A stretch of 64,000 nucleotides of DNA from Anaerolineae bacterium. GTDB taxonomy: Bacteria; Chloroflexota; Anaerolineae; 4572-78; J111. The notes under the pieces are model-generated. The model saw only the letters and a program-made list of their open reading frames with translations. It was not told the DNA's origin and ran no database searches. Positions within the stretch are counted from its first letter, which is position 1, and each line of letters starts with the position of its first letter. Below, in pieces: positions 9,014 through 17,676 of this stretch. Location of the stretch: positions 1 through 64,000 of the forward strand of contig JAHDWA010000001.1 in assembly GCA_023382535.1 (NCBI GenBank), given 5' to 3'. The position numbers and the translations under genes were made by a program.

Positions 9014-9310
9014 ATGATACAAGAGGTGGCAGGCTACGACCCGGGCCGGCGGAGAACGGAGATAGGCCGGCGCGTCCGCGAGGCCCGCATCCAGCATCAC
9101 TTGACGCAGACCGAGGTGGCCGAAATGCTGGGCTGTTCCCGGATCAAGTTGAATCGAGTCGAGAATGGCAAGGCCGACCTGACCGCTCTTGAGCTTGACC
9201 TCCTGGCCTACGCCTTCCAACTGCCGGTCGCTTTTTTTTTCTCGACAGAGGGCGGGTTAGTTCAACGGATCGTCTGGTCGTCTGAGCCGGAGCGAGGGCT
9301 GATCAAGTAG
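9014..9310 (+). CDS. Xre-family HTH regulator of the tns module
   Basis: 98 residues. An HTH_3 domain (about 16-72) is clear: RRVREARIQHHLTQTEVAEMLGCS, then a recognition helix SRIKLNRVENGKADL. The start ATG has AGGGAG 8 bases upstream. It is divergent from tnsA and followed by tniQ, with palindromic sites TGTATC-N6-GATACA in its promoter region, so it probably sets expression of the transposition genes. A short C-terminal tail has no recognised domain. Confidence 0.85.
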   Translation: MIQEVAGYDPGRRRTEIGRRVREARIQHHLTQTEVAEMLGCSRIKLNRVENGKADLTALELDLLAYAFQLPVAFFFSTEGGLVQRIVWSSEPERGLIK

Positions 9311-9409
9311 GCTGAAACTTTAGACCAGGCTCGCGCGGGGGAATTTTATGACGGTTAGGGCCAAATCTTCTGAGTAAGATAAGATGCCCTGGAGAATTGA
9401 GGTCTGACG

Positions 9410-11206
9410 ATGAAGGAAATTCGCCGTTTCTTGCGCCTTTCTCCCTTGCTCCCAGGGGAGTCGTTACCCTCGTTCCTGGTTCGCCTGGCCCAATTGAACC
9501 ATTACCCGAACCTGACGACGATCAGCCAGTTGTGCCGGGAAAGGCTGTCTGAACCGGACTCAATAACCTGCCCCACCAGGACTGCGACTTATGAAGTTCT
9601 GGCGGCATTGGTCAAAATTAAAGCTGACGATCTCTATCAGGCCTCGGCCCATCGTTTAGCGGCAACCCTCAACCCACCGACGCAAGCAAGTGAAACGATG
9701 ACCCTGCCCTCCGGCCAGGTGGTTTCGCTTCTAACCGGGTTTAGTCAATCCCAGCTCGTTTGGTCCGAGACCAGGGTCCAATTTTGTCCCCTGTGTCTGG
9801 CCGAGGCGGCTTATCACCGCCAGGGTTGGTTGCCAAAGCTAGTGACCATCTGTTTGCCCCATCACTGCTTATTGGTCAGTGGCTGTCCAGGGTGCGGCCA
9901 GAAGATTAAGCTCGGCGAAATTGTCGCCGGCCATTGTTTCAACTGCGGCTTTGTCTTGGCTCAAGCCCCGGTCGTCAGCGTGGCCGAGGACGAGTTTGGC
10001 TTGTTCAGCCAGGCTGCGATCCAGTTCTGGTTAAATCTATCCCCGGAACCGGGCGAGTACCGGCAGTATGCGCTTCCGGAGCAGCCTGCTCCGGTCCTCC
10101 ACTATTTTCTTTACGGCCTGTCTTGCGCCCTTATGCGCCTGGTCCGTCAGAGTTGGGCCTATCTCTACGCCTCAACCACCGTCAAGCCGCCTGCATTTCC
10201 CCTCAGAAACAGCAGACCGGGCAGCCAGGCCGAAGCTTATCTTCTCTATGCCACCGCCCTGAAAGGGATCATCCATTGGCCGGATGGCTTTTACGAGCTC
10301 CTCGAGGCGCTGAAATGGCGAGACAACCGCCGGCCCAATCAAAGTATCGCCCGCGATTTTGAACAACTCCTGGCCCGCTGGTTAGGGCGCCACTGGCAGC
10401 ATCCCGCCTTTCAGTTTCTCCAGGAGAAATTTGACGAGTATATGCTGCATGACCCCAGGGTGGCTTTGCCTTGCAATGCCCTCATTCATCGCATCTATGG
10501 CCCGCTTCGGGCTAAATTTCCCTATATGACCCTGGAGGAAGCCGCCGCAGTCTTACACTTCTCGCCGCAAACGATGGAACGCCTGGTCCGGTTGGACTGG
10601 TTGGTACGCTGCGAACCCGCTCATAATGACCTGACCCAAGCCTACACCTTCGTCAACTGCGCCGAGGTGAGGGCCCTCGAACAACGCTGGCATAACGGCA
10701 TTCCTCTCTCCGACGCAGCCCGCTTACTCGGGACGTCGGCTGATTTGCTGCAAGGCTTGATCCATACCGGGGTAATTCTGTTAGGTCCTGAGGGTTCAGA
10801 GGAGCTTATTCACATCAAGTTGCGGCCTCGCACGATTGAATACTTGCTCGCCGAGGTGCGGAGTGAAATCATCACCACCGCGCTCATAGATATTGATCTG
10901 ACCAGGGTCGTTCAATTATTGACCGACCGGGGGTTTCGGGTTATTTCCGTTTATGAGTATGCGCTGGCCCAATTCTTGCGGCATTTAAGACCGACGACCT
11001 CCTGGCCGTTTAACAAGTCAGAGCTCTTCGACGATGAGCTGGTTGTAGTATCGGGGGATATACGACTTCATCATCGTCAGACTGGGGAGCAGCAAAATCC
11101 AATTGAAATGAAAAAGCTGGTCTTGCCCCTGCGAAAATGGACAGACCCCCATTGGTTGAGCGCCATTCTCCCGGAAGGAGGCAAGGTTAAGGCAACCTAT
11201 CGCTGA
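9410..11206 (+). CDS. tniQ: TniQ/TnsD-like target-selection protein
   Basis: 598 residues. The N-terminal TniQ domain begins LRLSPLLPGESLPSFLVRLA, with a zinc-finger region: C126/C129 (CPLC), C148 and H151/H152, C159/C162 (CPGCG), C176/C179 (CFNCG). The long C-terminal part is TnsD-like, with helix-turn-helix-like stretches (for example 375-400 TLEEAAAVLHFSPQTMERLV). In Tn7-like transposons TnsD/TniQ recognises a chromosomal attachment site and recruits TnsC. Only one TniQ is present and no Cas genes are in the window, so sequence-specific homing rather than RNA guidance is the simplest reading. It lies about 15 bases upstream of the repeat-bearing transposon end. Confidence 0.88.
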   Translation: MKEIRRFLRLSPLLPGESLPSFLVRLAQLNHYPNLTTISQLCRERLSEPDSITCPTRTATYEVLAALVKIKADDLYQASAHRLAATLNPPTQASETMTLPSGQVVSLLTGFSQSQLVWSETRVQFCPLCLAEAAYHRQGWLPKLVTICLPHHCLLVSGCPGCGQKIKLGEIVAGHCFNCGFVLAQAPVVSVAEDEFGLFSQAAIQFWLNLSPEPGEYRQYALPEQPAPVLHYFLYGLSCALMRLVRQSWAYLYASTTVKPPAFPLRNSRPGSQAEAYLLYATALKGIIHWPDGFYELLEALKWRDNRRPNQSIARDFEQLLARWLGRHWQHPAFQFLQEKFDEYMLHDPRVALPCNALIHRIYGPLRAKFPYMTLEEAAAVLHFSPQTMERLVRLDWLVRCEPAHNDLTQAYTFVNCAEVRALEQRWHNGIPLSDAARLLGTSADLLQGLIHTGVILLGPEGSEELIHIKLRPRTIEYLLAEVRSEIITTALIDIDLTRVVQLLTDRGFRVISVYEYALAQFLRHLRPTTSWPFNKSELFDDELVVVSGDIRLHHRQTGEQQNPIEMKKLVLPLRKWTDPHWLSAILPEGGKVKATYR

Positions 11207-11220
11207 CATTAGTGGCAGGA

Positions 11221-11507
11221 TAGTGCCAAACTTTACGTAGGGTTTGCCTTAAGGACTGCGCTGAGGACAGTGCCAAACTTTGTGAGGCAAAAATTGGAGT
11301 CGGATGATCCCAGCCTTTTTGGTCAATTCTTGGTAAGGGGAGTGTCAAACTTTATGAATTTCCTCCGATTTTGGAAAGAGGGTAGTGTCAAACTTTATCC
11401 TCCGGATTATGGGTAGTGCCAAACTTTATGAGCGCCAGTGCCAAACTTTAGGCAAAAACTGGGCCTTTTTGCCCGCTGTAGTGCCAAACTTTATGCGATC
11501 CGACACA
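11221..11507. repeat. Tn7-like transposon end with seven TnsB-type repeats
   Basis: Seven direct copies of AGTGYCAAACTTTAYG begin near 11222, 11269, 11341, 11384, 11415, 11437 and 11480. The last copy is followed by GCGATCCGACACA, so the outward terminus reads TGTGTCGG or TGTCGG, the TGT terminus typical of Tn7-like elements. Multiple transposase-binding sites at one end are characteristic of Tn7/Mu-type transposons. The element interior is on the left (tniQ, xre, tnsABC). The exact terminal base (11505 or 11507) is not certain. Confidence 0.82.
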
Positions 11508-11514
11508 CCTATTT

Positions 11515-11994
11515 TGTAGGAAATCGAAGTTAGTGAGACTGGGACCGAAGTTATTGAGACTGGTGATCGAACTTAGTGAGACTGCCCTAAACGAACTTAA
11601 TGAGACTGGCCTAACCGCCCTGCTTTTATCGAAGTGAGTGAGACTGGCCTAAATTGGATAAGAAATTAACTGTCGTATCTTATATCTTGAGGTTCTAACA
11701 CTATACGAAAAATCAGAACGTCCTCGAGTAATAGGTCTTGCAAGCTTTTGATCTGTGATTGTTCTCCGGCGTTGTCGCTGGTGAACCTACCGTCCATTAA
11801 AATTTAGGTCAGTCTCAAGAACTACGATCATCTTTAGGTCTGCGGGTAGTCTCAATAACTTCGATAATTGAAGCGCGCGAATTTTTAGGCTAGTCTCAAC
11901 AACTTCGCTCTCAACTTAGTTCAGTCTCAATAATAACCTCGATAAAATCAGGCTATTTTGGGGGTTTCAGTCTCAGTAATTTCGATTTCCTACA
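11515..11994. mobile_element. 480-bp miniature Tn7-like element with repeat arrays at both ends
   Basis: The termini are inverted repeats: TGTAGGAAATCGAA at 11515 and its exact complement ending at 11994; over 27 bases the two ends differ at only two positions. Left sites CGAAGTTAGTGAGACTG and variants lie at 11525, 11546, 11568, 11592 and 11630. Right sites in opposite orientation lie at 11810, 11847, 11891, 11922 and 11968. Several sites extend into GGCCTAAA. The interior (about 11650-11805) has no gene. The layout is that of the two ends of a Tn7/Mu-type transposon joined by about 160 bp. The repeat differs from the neighbouring AGTGYCAAACTTT type, so a different TnsB is presumably needed. 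No 5-bp target duplication is seen. Confidence 0.8.
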
Positions 11995-12306
11995 CATGAT
12001 CCTCGTAAACCCCTTTTTAAGTCCTGGTGACCAGCCTCATGGTTTGTACGCTTTCCAGCTAATGGCTTTATTTTTGTACTGAAGGCGCAATTATGGAAGA
12101 TATGTTTTGTTGGAGGTTTTTTGCTTGGTGAGAAGGATAGGAGGATGAATGGGTGGATATTGGAGAGTGATGATTTACTACTATGCAAAAGATTGATCAA
12201 TCATTGACCGAGAGCGTCAGGCAGACAAAGAAGGTTGCAGCAACGCCGCGCCTATCATTATTGAATTTCAAACAAACCACGCTAGAAAGGCAATAGTAGA
12301 ATTAAG
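11995..12306. other. Gene-free stretch after the mini-element
   Basis: About 310 bases with no convincing coding frame, hairpin or repeat. If the Tn7-like elements homed to a fixed site, the attachment site would be expected near here, but no known target gene is recognised. Confidence 0.4.
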
Positions 12307-12418
12307 CTGCGAGACTGGGAGGAGGATGCCGTTCAGTGTCTGGGTTTATTTGCCGCATCTTACCTGCCCCAGATCACCCACGGCATCTATCCTGACTGCG
12401 CAGCGCCCTTTAACGTGA
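12307..12418 (+). pseudogene. Fragment of the PAS/zinc-ribbon protein family (C-terminus only)
   Basis: In one frame this encodes LRDWEEDAVQCLGLFAAS followed by YLPQITHGIYPDCAAPF. It closely matches the C-terminal end of the intact gene at 15245-15835 (..YLGLFGAPQLPHITHGICPDCALNF). The upstream PAS part is missing, and one of the paired cysteines has become tyrosine (CPDC to YPDC). It is a relic of a second family copy, probably broken by mobile-element traffic. Confidence 0.75.
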
Positions 12419-12874
12419 GCCTTTCCCTGGGGCCAAATCGAGGCCGCAAAACCGGCACACTTGCGCCTTCATCTGGTTAGTCTTAGTGCAGTAAGGACAT
12501 TTTTTGGTATATTTCCGTTTGCTAAGAGCCTGGAGTTTGTCAGAGGGTGAAGGTGAGATCTCTGTTTGCGGCAGAGGCGGAGCGATCACCGGCTCTGCCG
12601 ATGGTTCGACTGATGACGGTGGAGGCGGTGTTTCTTGCGTAGCCAGCGCCTGTTGGGCCGCTGTATTGTTAGGGTTGATAGCCAGGACGCGCTCAAAGCA
12701 CTCACGTCGCCAGGCCGAGTCATTGCTTGTCGTTGCCAACCACAACAAAGCCGACTCGTTGAACGGATCGACCTTCAGTACAGCTATCAACAAACGCTGA
12801 CCAGCGGCTCGGTCGCCGCTTTGAATGGTGACGATGGCTTCCTGGAGGAGGTCAGTTGCCATTGTCCAGCTCAT
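12410..12874 (-). CDS. TPR-like protein with C-terminal zinc ribbon
   Basis: About 154 residues from the ATG at 12874, which has GGGGGAGAAGG upstream. The first 90 residues resemble tetratricopeptide helices (ALLWLATTS, CFERVLAINPNNTAAQQALA). A Pro/Ser-rich linker follows, then a basic zinc ribbon CPYC...CRFCG. The role is unknown; such proteins usually act as small interaction adaptors. It is a single gene with no operon partner and lies downstream of the relic fragment. Confidence 0.7.
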   Translation of the reverse strand: MSWTMATDLLQEAIVTIQSGDRAAGQRLLIAVLKVDPFNESALLWLATTSNDSAWRRECFERVLAINPNNTAAQQALATQETPPPPSSVEPSAEPVIAPPLPQTEISPSPSDKLQALSKRKYTKKCPYCTKTNQMKAQVCRFCGLDLAPGKGSR

Positions 12875-13078
12875 AGATTTCCAGCCTTCTCCCCCTGAGA
12901 TATTCTTAGGAGAGATTCTCAATATCTCTCAAAGAATAAGCGAACTGAAAGGGTGAAGTTCAAAAAGAAAGAAGGGTAGGAAAATCCAACCCTTCGGCGC
13001 ATATTACCTAGCTGGTGTCGTTAATAACCGGCTTTAGTTGGTCGTGATGCAAATATGATGCACTCAATTGGGGGCAGG

Positions 13079-13309
13079 TCAATTATTCCTAACTTCTTTT
13101 CGGGGTAGTTGACCTTTTGGGTTTTCGACGACGATCACGTGCCATCCGCGACAGGCCGAGCATCGCCACCAGGTCGCCTGTCCACCGGGTGTTACGATCT
13201 TTGTGATCATACTCTCTGATACAGCTATTCCGTTGACGGGGCATTGGAATAAGCCGGAACAACTGTGACAGAACAGCTTTGTATCTTGAGATACCGAATC
13301 CTGATACAT
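13079..13309 (-). CDS. Small zinc-ribbon-like hypothetical protein
   Basis: 76 residues from the ATG at 13309, preceded by AAGAGGT; a longer frame to 13360 lacks a ribosome site. Two cysteine pairs, CHSC near the N-terminus and CSAC near residue 52, are spaced like a metal-binding ribbon. No family was recognised. It may be a small nucleic-acid- or protein-binding factor; the function is unknown. Confidence 0.55.
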   Translation of the reverse strand: MYQDSVSQDTKLFCHSCSGLFQCPVNGIAVSESMITKIVTPGGQATWWRCSACRGWHVIVVENPKGQLPRKEVRNN

Positions 13310-13561
13310 ATCTACCTCTTTTGTAACGAGAGGATACCATTCAGCCGGAACGGAGAACAAGAATATTTGGGATTCTGTTGTGAGGATGGTCTCAGTCTAT
13401 TATTTTAGACCGACTCGACCTGAGAAAATAGTGACAATCTTCATTGTTTCCCGATGACATTTGTCATCTTGAATCGAGGAGGGTAAGAAAGAGGGCGGGA
13501 AAAGAAAAATGGCTCCTGGAGTTTGGCTCTTTGAGTCAAGTCTGAGGGCAAAGAAACAACG

Positions 13562-13590
13562 AAAAGGGCGCTTTTAACGCCCTTTTGGGT
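13562..13590. terminator. Hairpin inside the IS4-like left end
   Basis: AAAAGGGCG and CGCCCTTTT face each other around a short loop, followed on plus by GGGTTT. It lies just downstream of the transposase stop and could stop read-through in either direction. Confidence 0.6.
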
Positions 13591-13622
13591 TTAAATTCGG
13601 ACTGAAGCGGCGATGGAGTTAG

Positions 13623-15028
13623 TTAAACCGGCCAACCAGGTTTCTTTTTTCCACCAGTCATCGCCGGTTGCGAGCCAAACCAAAGGGGCCGAAATTCGGC
13701 GGTTCCCCACAGCGCAGCCCGGTAACTGCGCCACAGCGTGTTGAATGACCAGCGTTGGGCTCCTGGCCACCAGGGTGCGGGCATCGGCGGCCCCCCGCAT
13801 AAGCCCCAGGTGCGATAGCCAGCCAAAACCAGGATAGCATAAACCTGGACACTCCATTGGACCGATACGACCGCTGAGCGTGTATTCCAACACTGCTTTT
13901 CACCCACGCCCAGCCCACTTTTCATTTCCCGGTGAGCCACTTCCAATTCCCAGCGCTGCCATAACCAAGCCAGGATGGTTTCAATCGGCCTAGGCAACTG
14001 CCAGGTTTCGCCTTCTTGGACGGCTGAAATTAAGTAAAAGGAGGGTTCTCGATGTTTGTAGTGCTGTTTCTTTTTGCCGACCAAGCGATGCATACCTTTG
14101 ACTACCAACAGGAACAAAGGTCGTTCGGGTAAGCCATCCTGGACAAACGGGCCTAACAATTGATAGCGCATCTGGACGCATTTACCCCGGACCAGCACTT
14201 GCCGTTTAGGCCAGTTTCGTAAACCGGCATGTAACCAATCTGCCGGGTGGGGGCTTTGTCACCATAGCTGGCCGGGCGACCAGGTCCTGACTGCGGCTGC
14301 GGCAACCAGTACAAAGCCCGATTGCGGGCGGTGCGAGTAATTAAGCTGACCCGCTCCGGTAACTGACGCCATAGCTCCAGGACATCAAATGCGCCATCGG
14401 CTAAGGCCAAGATGCGTTGCTTGACCCGCCCGGCCTGATCCAGTTGGGCTCGGATCCAGTTTAGATAGGCCAGACCCGCTTCCCATTCTCGCCGCGTAGG
14501 CTCATGGGCGGGAATTGCTTTGGCTGGAAAGGCGGTCATAAAGCGGACCGGGATCGCCCGACTAAAGCCGTTTTCCAAAGGGGTCAACCAAGCCCCGATC
14601 AAGAACCGTTGGCCCCGTTCGATCCCTGCTCGGAACGTGGGCGAGCGGGGCGATTTCAACCAACAACTCCCCGGCATCTTTAGACTGCTGCGACTGATTT
14701 GGGTGCTATCAAAGCCCACCACATACGGCTCTGTCTCGGGCACTGCCCCCAATGTTTCTCTAACCAAAATGCGGTTGAGTTGCTCTTCGTCAAACCGCTC
14801 CCGGCTAAACAACCGATACCATCCACTCCAATCCCCGTCCACTTGCCCTAAGCTCAGAATCGCCTGGGCAATGGTATGCCGCCCAAAACTGAATAACTCG
14901 GCCAAAACCAACCCCACCGCTCGAAAATACGGTCGGGCTTGTCTGAAAGCTGCTCGGTGTGCTTCGAGCAGGCCGATTAACGCCTGCAACAGCGTTGGTA
15001 CCTCGTTCGCTTTTGTGCTATCCTTCAT
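13623..15028 (-). pseudogene. IS4-family DDE transposase, frameshifted
   Basis: The first frame starts at the ATG at 15028 (AGGAGG upstream) and carries the first catalytic Asp in YVVGFDSTQISR and the second in LALADGAFDVLELW. The second frame (to 13623) carries the Glu region WELEVAHREMKSGLGVG. The frames join around 14240-14260, where a CCCCC run occurs. In the second frame the expected ..LRNWPKRQVLVRGK.. sequence is present, so a single-base indel explains the break. It is either a dead transposase or an assembly or sequencing indel; nothing specific suggests programmed frameshifting. Confidence 0.75.
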
Positions 15029-15244
15029 GACAGAAGCCTCCTGGGTTTTTGTTTGGTCTCCCAACCATAACTTTACCCAAGAGGCTTCTATTTTCAATAC
15101 CCCCAGACAAAAGGCCAAACTCCAGGCGCTTTTGATTCTCTGTTTTTTACCTAATACTTACTGACAGTCATCCACTACTGTGATATACTTCACAAGAAAT
15201 GGGCCTACTTCTCCCATCTACACTTCCATTCCAGCAGGATCGGG

Positions 15245-15835
15245 ATGCTGGAACATCTGCTATCCGATATGACAAAAAAACGTACTAACCCACGCAAGCA
15301 TTCCGCCTTCATTCACACCGTTGATCAGAATGACCTGATTATTGATGTCAACGACAACTGGCTGCGTTTTGCCCAGGAAAACGAGGCCTCCCACCTGACC
15401 CGCCAGGCAGTTATCGGTCACTCGCTCTGGACCTTCATCGCCGGCCTCGAAACCCGGCACATATATCGACTCCTGATGCGGAAAATTCGCCAGAACCAGC
15501 GGCGGATTGTCTTTACTTACCGCGGTGACAGTCCCGTTCTCCGCCGTTACATGCAGATGGAAATTGTCCCTGCTGCCGATGAGGCGCTTGAATTTAGAAA
15601 TTACCTGCTCCGGGAAGAGCACCGAGATCATGTTCGCCTCCTGGACCCCACGGCCGAACGGGATCACGAGTTGCTGCGTATGTGTGGCTGGTGCAATCGT
15701 ATCCGCTGCGATGAGACCTGGCTGTCAGTGGAAGAGGCGGTCAACTACCTGGGCTTATTCGGCGCTCCTCAGTTGCCCCACATCACACATGGCATATGCC
15801 CCGACTGCGCCTTAAATTTTAAGGACTTGGCCTGA
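15245..15835 (+). CDS. PAS-like sensory protein with C-terminal cysteine pairs
   Basis: 196 residues. Residues about 20-120 form a PAS-like fold (HTVDQNDLIIDVNDNWLRFAQEN, ending MQMEIVPAAD). The C-terminus has MCGWCNRIRCDETW and HGICPDC, the two-part motif seen at the ends of many bacterial PAS or receiver proteins, probably a metal or redox site. There is no output kinase or DNA-binding domain, so it may act as a small signal-input protein. A translation start at an internal ATG (15269) is also possible. A decayed relative lies at 12307-12418. Confidence 0.7.
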   Translation: MLEHLLSDMTKKRTNPRKHSAFIHTVDQNDLIIDVNDNWLRFAQENEASHLTRQAVIGHSLWTFIAGLETRHIYRLLMRKIRQNQRRIVFTYRGDSPVLRRYMQMEIVPAADEALEFRNYLLREEHRDHVRLLDPTAERDHELLRMCGWCNRIRCDETWLSVEEAVNYLGLFGAPQLPHITHGICPDCALNFKDLA

Positions 15836-15991
15836 CCGGGGTGAGCGACCCCCTCATTTTTAGTAAGACCCTAGTGCATTTTTAACAAAGTATTCGTGTA
15901 AATGGATCAATCATGGTATTTTGTATAATTCTGAATAAAGAAGGGAAGGTCAGTTGTGACCCTGGAAAGATAAATTACCTTGAAAGCACCT

Positions 15992-16832
15992 ATGTTTGTT
16001 CGCCCGTTGACCCTCGAAGAGCGCCAATCACTGGAAGCGGGGGTCCGTAGTAAAAACGCCTTTACCTTACGACGGTGTCAAATCTTATTGGCCAGCGCGG
16101 CGCGGCAGAAACCGTCAGTAATCGCCCGGCAGTTGCAGTGCGCCAGTCAGAGCTGACCGCCGAGAAACGGGACCAGTTACAGACCATATTGCATCAAAGT
16201 CCGCGCAACTTCGGTAAGCCGTCGAGTATCTGGACGCTGAAATTGCTGGCCGAGGTCTGCCAGGAACAGGGCTTGAGTGAGACGGTTCTGTCTGCGCCGA
16301 CCCTCTTGGATGCGGTGGTCCGCCTGGGGGCGAGTTGGAAACGGGCCAAACACTGGATTGTTAGTCCAGACCCGACCTACAAGTTAAAAAACAACGGGAC
16401 CGGCTAATTCGCTGGGCTGAGAACGACCCGGACATTGTCCTGGCCTTTGAGGATGAAGTCTGGTGGAGCCGCGAACGACAACCGCCTTGCACAGTTGGAG
16501 GGACCAGGAGCCACTGCGGCTGATCCAACAACAGGTCCCGCGGAATGATCTTGATCACAAAGCCATAGCCTGTTATGGGTTGTATCTGCCGACTTTGAAC
16601 CAAATGGTGGTCCGCTTTGTGAAGGGGCGACCGGTCAGTGCGGTCACCACCGCTTTTCTGGCCTGGGTGTTGGCCGCCTTCACCGACCAGGGCAAACGGG
16701 CGCTCTTTCTGATTTGGGATAATGCCTCCTGGCACATCAGTCACGAAGTTCGGGACTGGATTAAAGCCTATCACCGCCGGGTCAAGAAAGATGGTGGCTG
16801 TCGGTTGATTATCTGTCGGTTACCCAGCTGGT
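15992..16832 (+). pseudogene. IS630-family transposase, decayed and truncated
   Basis: An N-terminal helix-turn-helix frame starts at 15992 (MFVRPLTLEERQSLEAGVRS) and stops at CASQS. The middle continues in another frame (VRQSELTAEKRDQL...SIWTLKLLAEVC), and a third frame carries the second catalytic Asp in FLIWDNASWHIS. The C-terminal part with the final Glu is missing; the frame ends in RLPSW. At least two frameshifts and a 3-prime truncation make it inactive. Confidence 0.75.
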
Positions 16833-16917
16833 AACCACTAGCCACCACTCACAAGTCTCATTTCGCAGCCTTACGGCTTGATTCCGCAATTCAGCAACAG
16901 CATCCAAAACGGGGTAA

Positions 16918-17130
16918 CATCAATATACCCAGTGGCTCACCCTTTCCGTAGTCATTGATGAGGAGGCCCGCATTGGACTTCTCCCGATGGGAGTGGTCTC
17001 CACCCGTGACTATTGGAAATATCGGGACAACAAACTACCGCCCGCCTACTCCTTCCTCAGTGACGAAATCCAGGGGAACGACCGGGAAACAGAATTTCAT
17101 AGGATGCAGAAGCTATCAAATGGACAATGA
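16918..17130 (+). pseudogene. Unrecognised coding fragment (possible 5-prime part of split transposase)
   Basis: An open frame reads QWLTLSVVIDEEARIGLLPM, then GVVSTRDYWKYRDNKLPPAY, then SFLSDEIQGND, and ends at a TGA at 17128. It is coding-like but matches no family I can name. It lies directly before the HNH/group II intron remnant and could be the 5-prime exon of the transposase whose later parts are at 17504-17660 and 19995-20364. That link is speculative. Confidence 0.35.
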
Positions 17131-17373
17131 TTGGGCAGGCGTCACGCTGTAATACGGGAAAAACAGTCAAACCTATTTTCACAACCGCAAAACCTTGGCC
17201 TCCAGTGGGATAACTATACTTGTACAGTCTGTGGCTACAAGTTACAACGCCACAAAGGAGAGGTCCACGACCTTGAAATCCATCACAACAATCCCAAAGG
17301 GGATTACAGCCTGGATAACCTCCAAACCGTGTGTCTCCCTTGTCATCAACACCTAACAGGGCAGGCTGACTGA
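17131..17373 (+). pseudogene. HNH endonuclease domain of a group II intron protein (remnant)
   Basis: 80 residues from a TTG, with a stop immediately upstream. The HNH pattern is CTVCGYKL...LEIHHNNP...LDNLQTVCLPCHQHL, with two Cys pairs and the IHHNNP core. It ends 27 bases before a group II intron domain V, exactly where the endonuclease domain of an intron-encoded reverse transcriptase would end. No reverse transcriptase is found upstream, so the intron is 5-prime truncated. A freestanding HNH protein is the alternative. Confidence 0.6.
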
Positions 17374-17400
17374 ATGCAAACTGAAAGACCCTTTCGCCTA

Positions 17401-17434
17401 GAGCCGGGTGCGGTTAACATCGCTCGTCCGGTTC
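17401..17434 (+). ncRNA. Group II intron domain V
   Basis: The 34-base element begins GAGCCGGGTGCGG and ends CGTCCGGTTC. It aligns position by position with the bacterial domain V consensus: catalytic AGC triad at 2-4, lower helix GAGCCGG with CCGGTTC, and an internal bulge near 24-26. The terminal loop TTAA is not GNRA, consistent with decay. Domain VI-like sequence follows to about 17496 (..CCTGTCCCTACCAT). Confidence 0.75.
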
Positions 17435-17676
17435 GGCAGTGGCGGGATGGGGAAACACGACAGTCGAAAGGCTGGCAGATGCACCCTGTCCCTACCATAA
17501 CAAAAGTACCTTGCGGGGCAAGTCGCCGGTGTCCTACCCTATGAGTACCTCCGTTCTGGCGCCCACAACGGCTTCGCCGCCATCCCTTTCGCCAATCGCG
17601 GCGGTTTCAAACGGACCTTTGATGCTCAAGGCTTATCTATCTGCCCGGCCGGCCTGGCTAAGTACAAACAAAAAAG

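Larger units (their letters stand above)
13513..15129 (-). mobile_element. IS4-like insertion sequence
   Basis: The ends carry imperfect inverted repeats: GCTCCTGGAGTTTGGCTCTTTG at 13513 (first 20: GCTCCTGGAGTTTGGCTCTT) against GCGCCTGGAGTTTGGCCTTT read inward from 15129. The element is about 1.6 kb, with one frameshifted transposase on minus. No target duplication was identified with confidence. Confidence 0.7.

Noticed and set aside
11221..11507. Plasmid-type iterons or a CRISPR for the AGTGCCAAACTTT repeats
   Set aside because: Spacing is irregular (22 to 72 bases), they follow tniQ directly and end in a TGT-type terminus; no replication gene is nearby.
11525..11994. CRISPR array (repeats GAGACTG)
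   Set aside because: Unit spacing varies from 21 to 38 bases, spacers are not uniform, the two halves are inverted, and termini form transposon-like inverted repeats.
15245..15260. Diheme or Fe-S assignment for the PAS/cysteine-pair protein
   Set aside because: Only the Cys pairs are visible; no motif allows a choice between metal, heme or redox roles.
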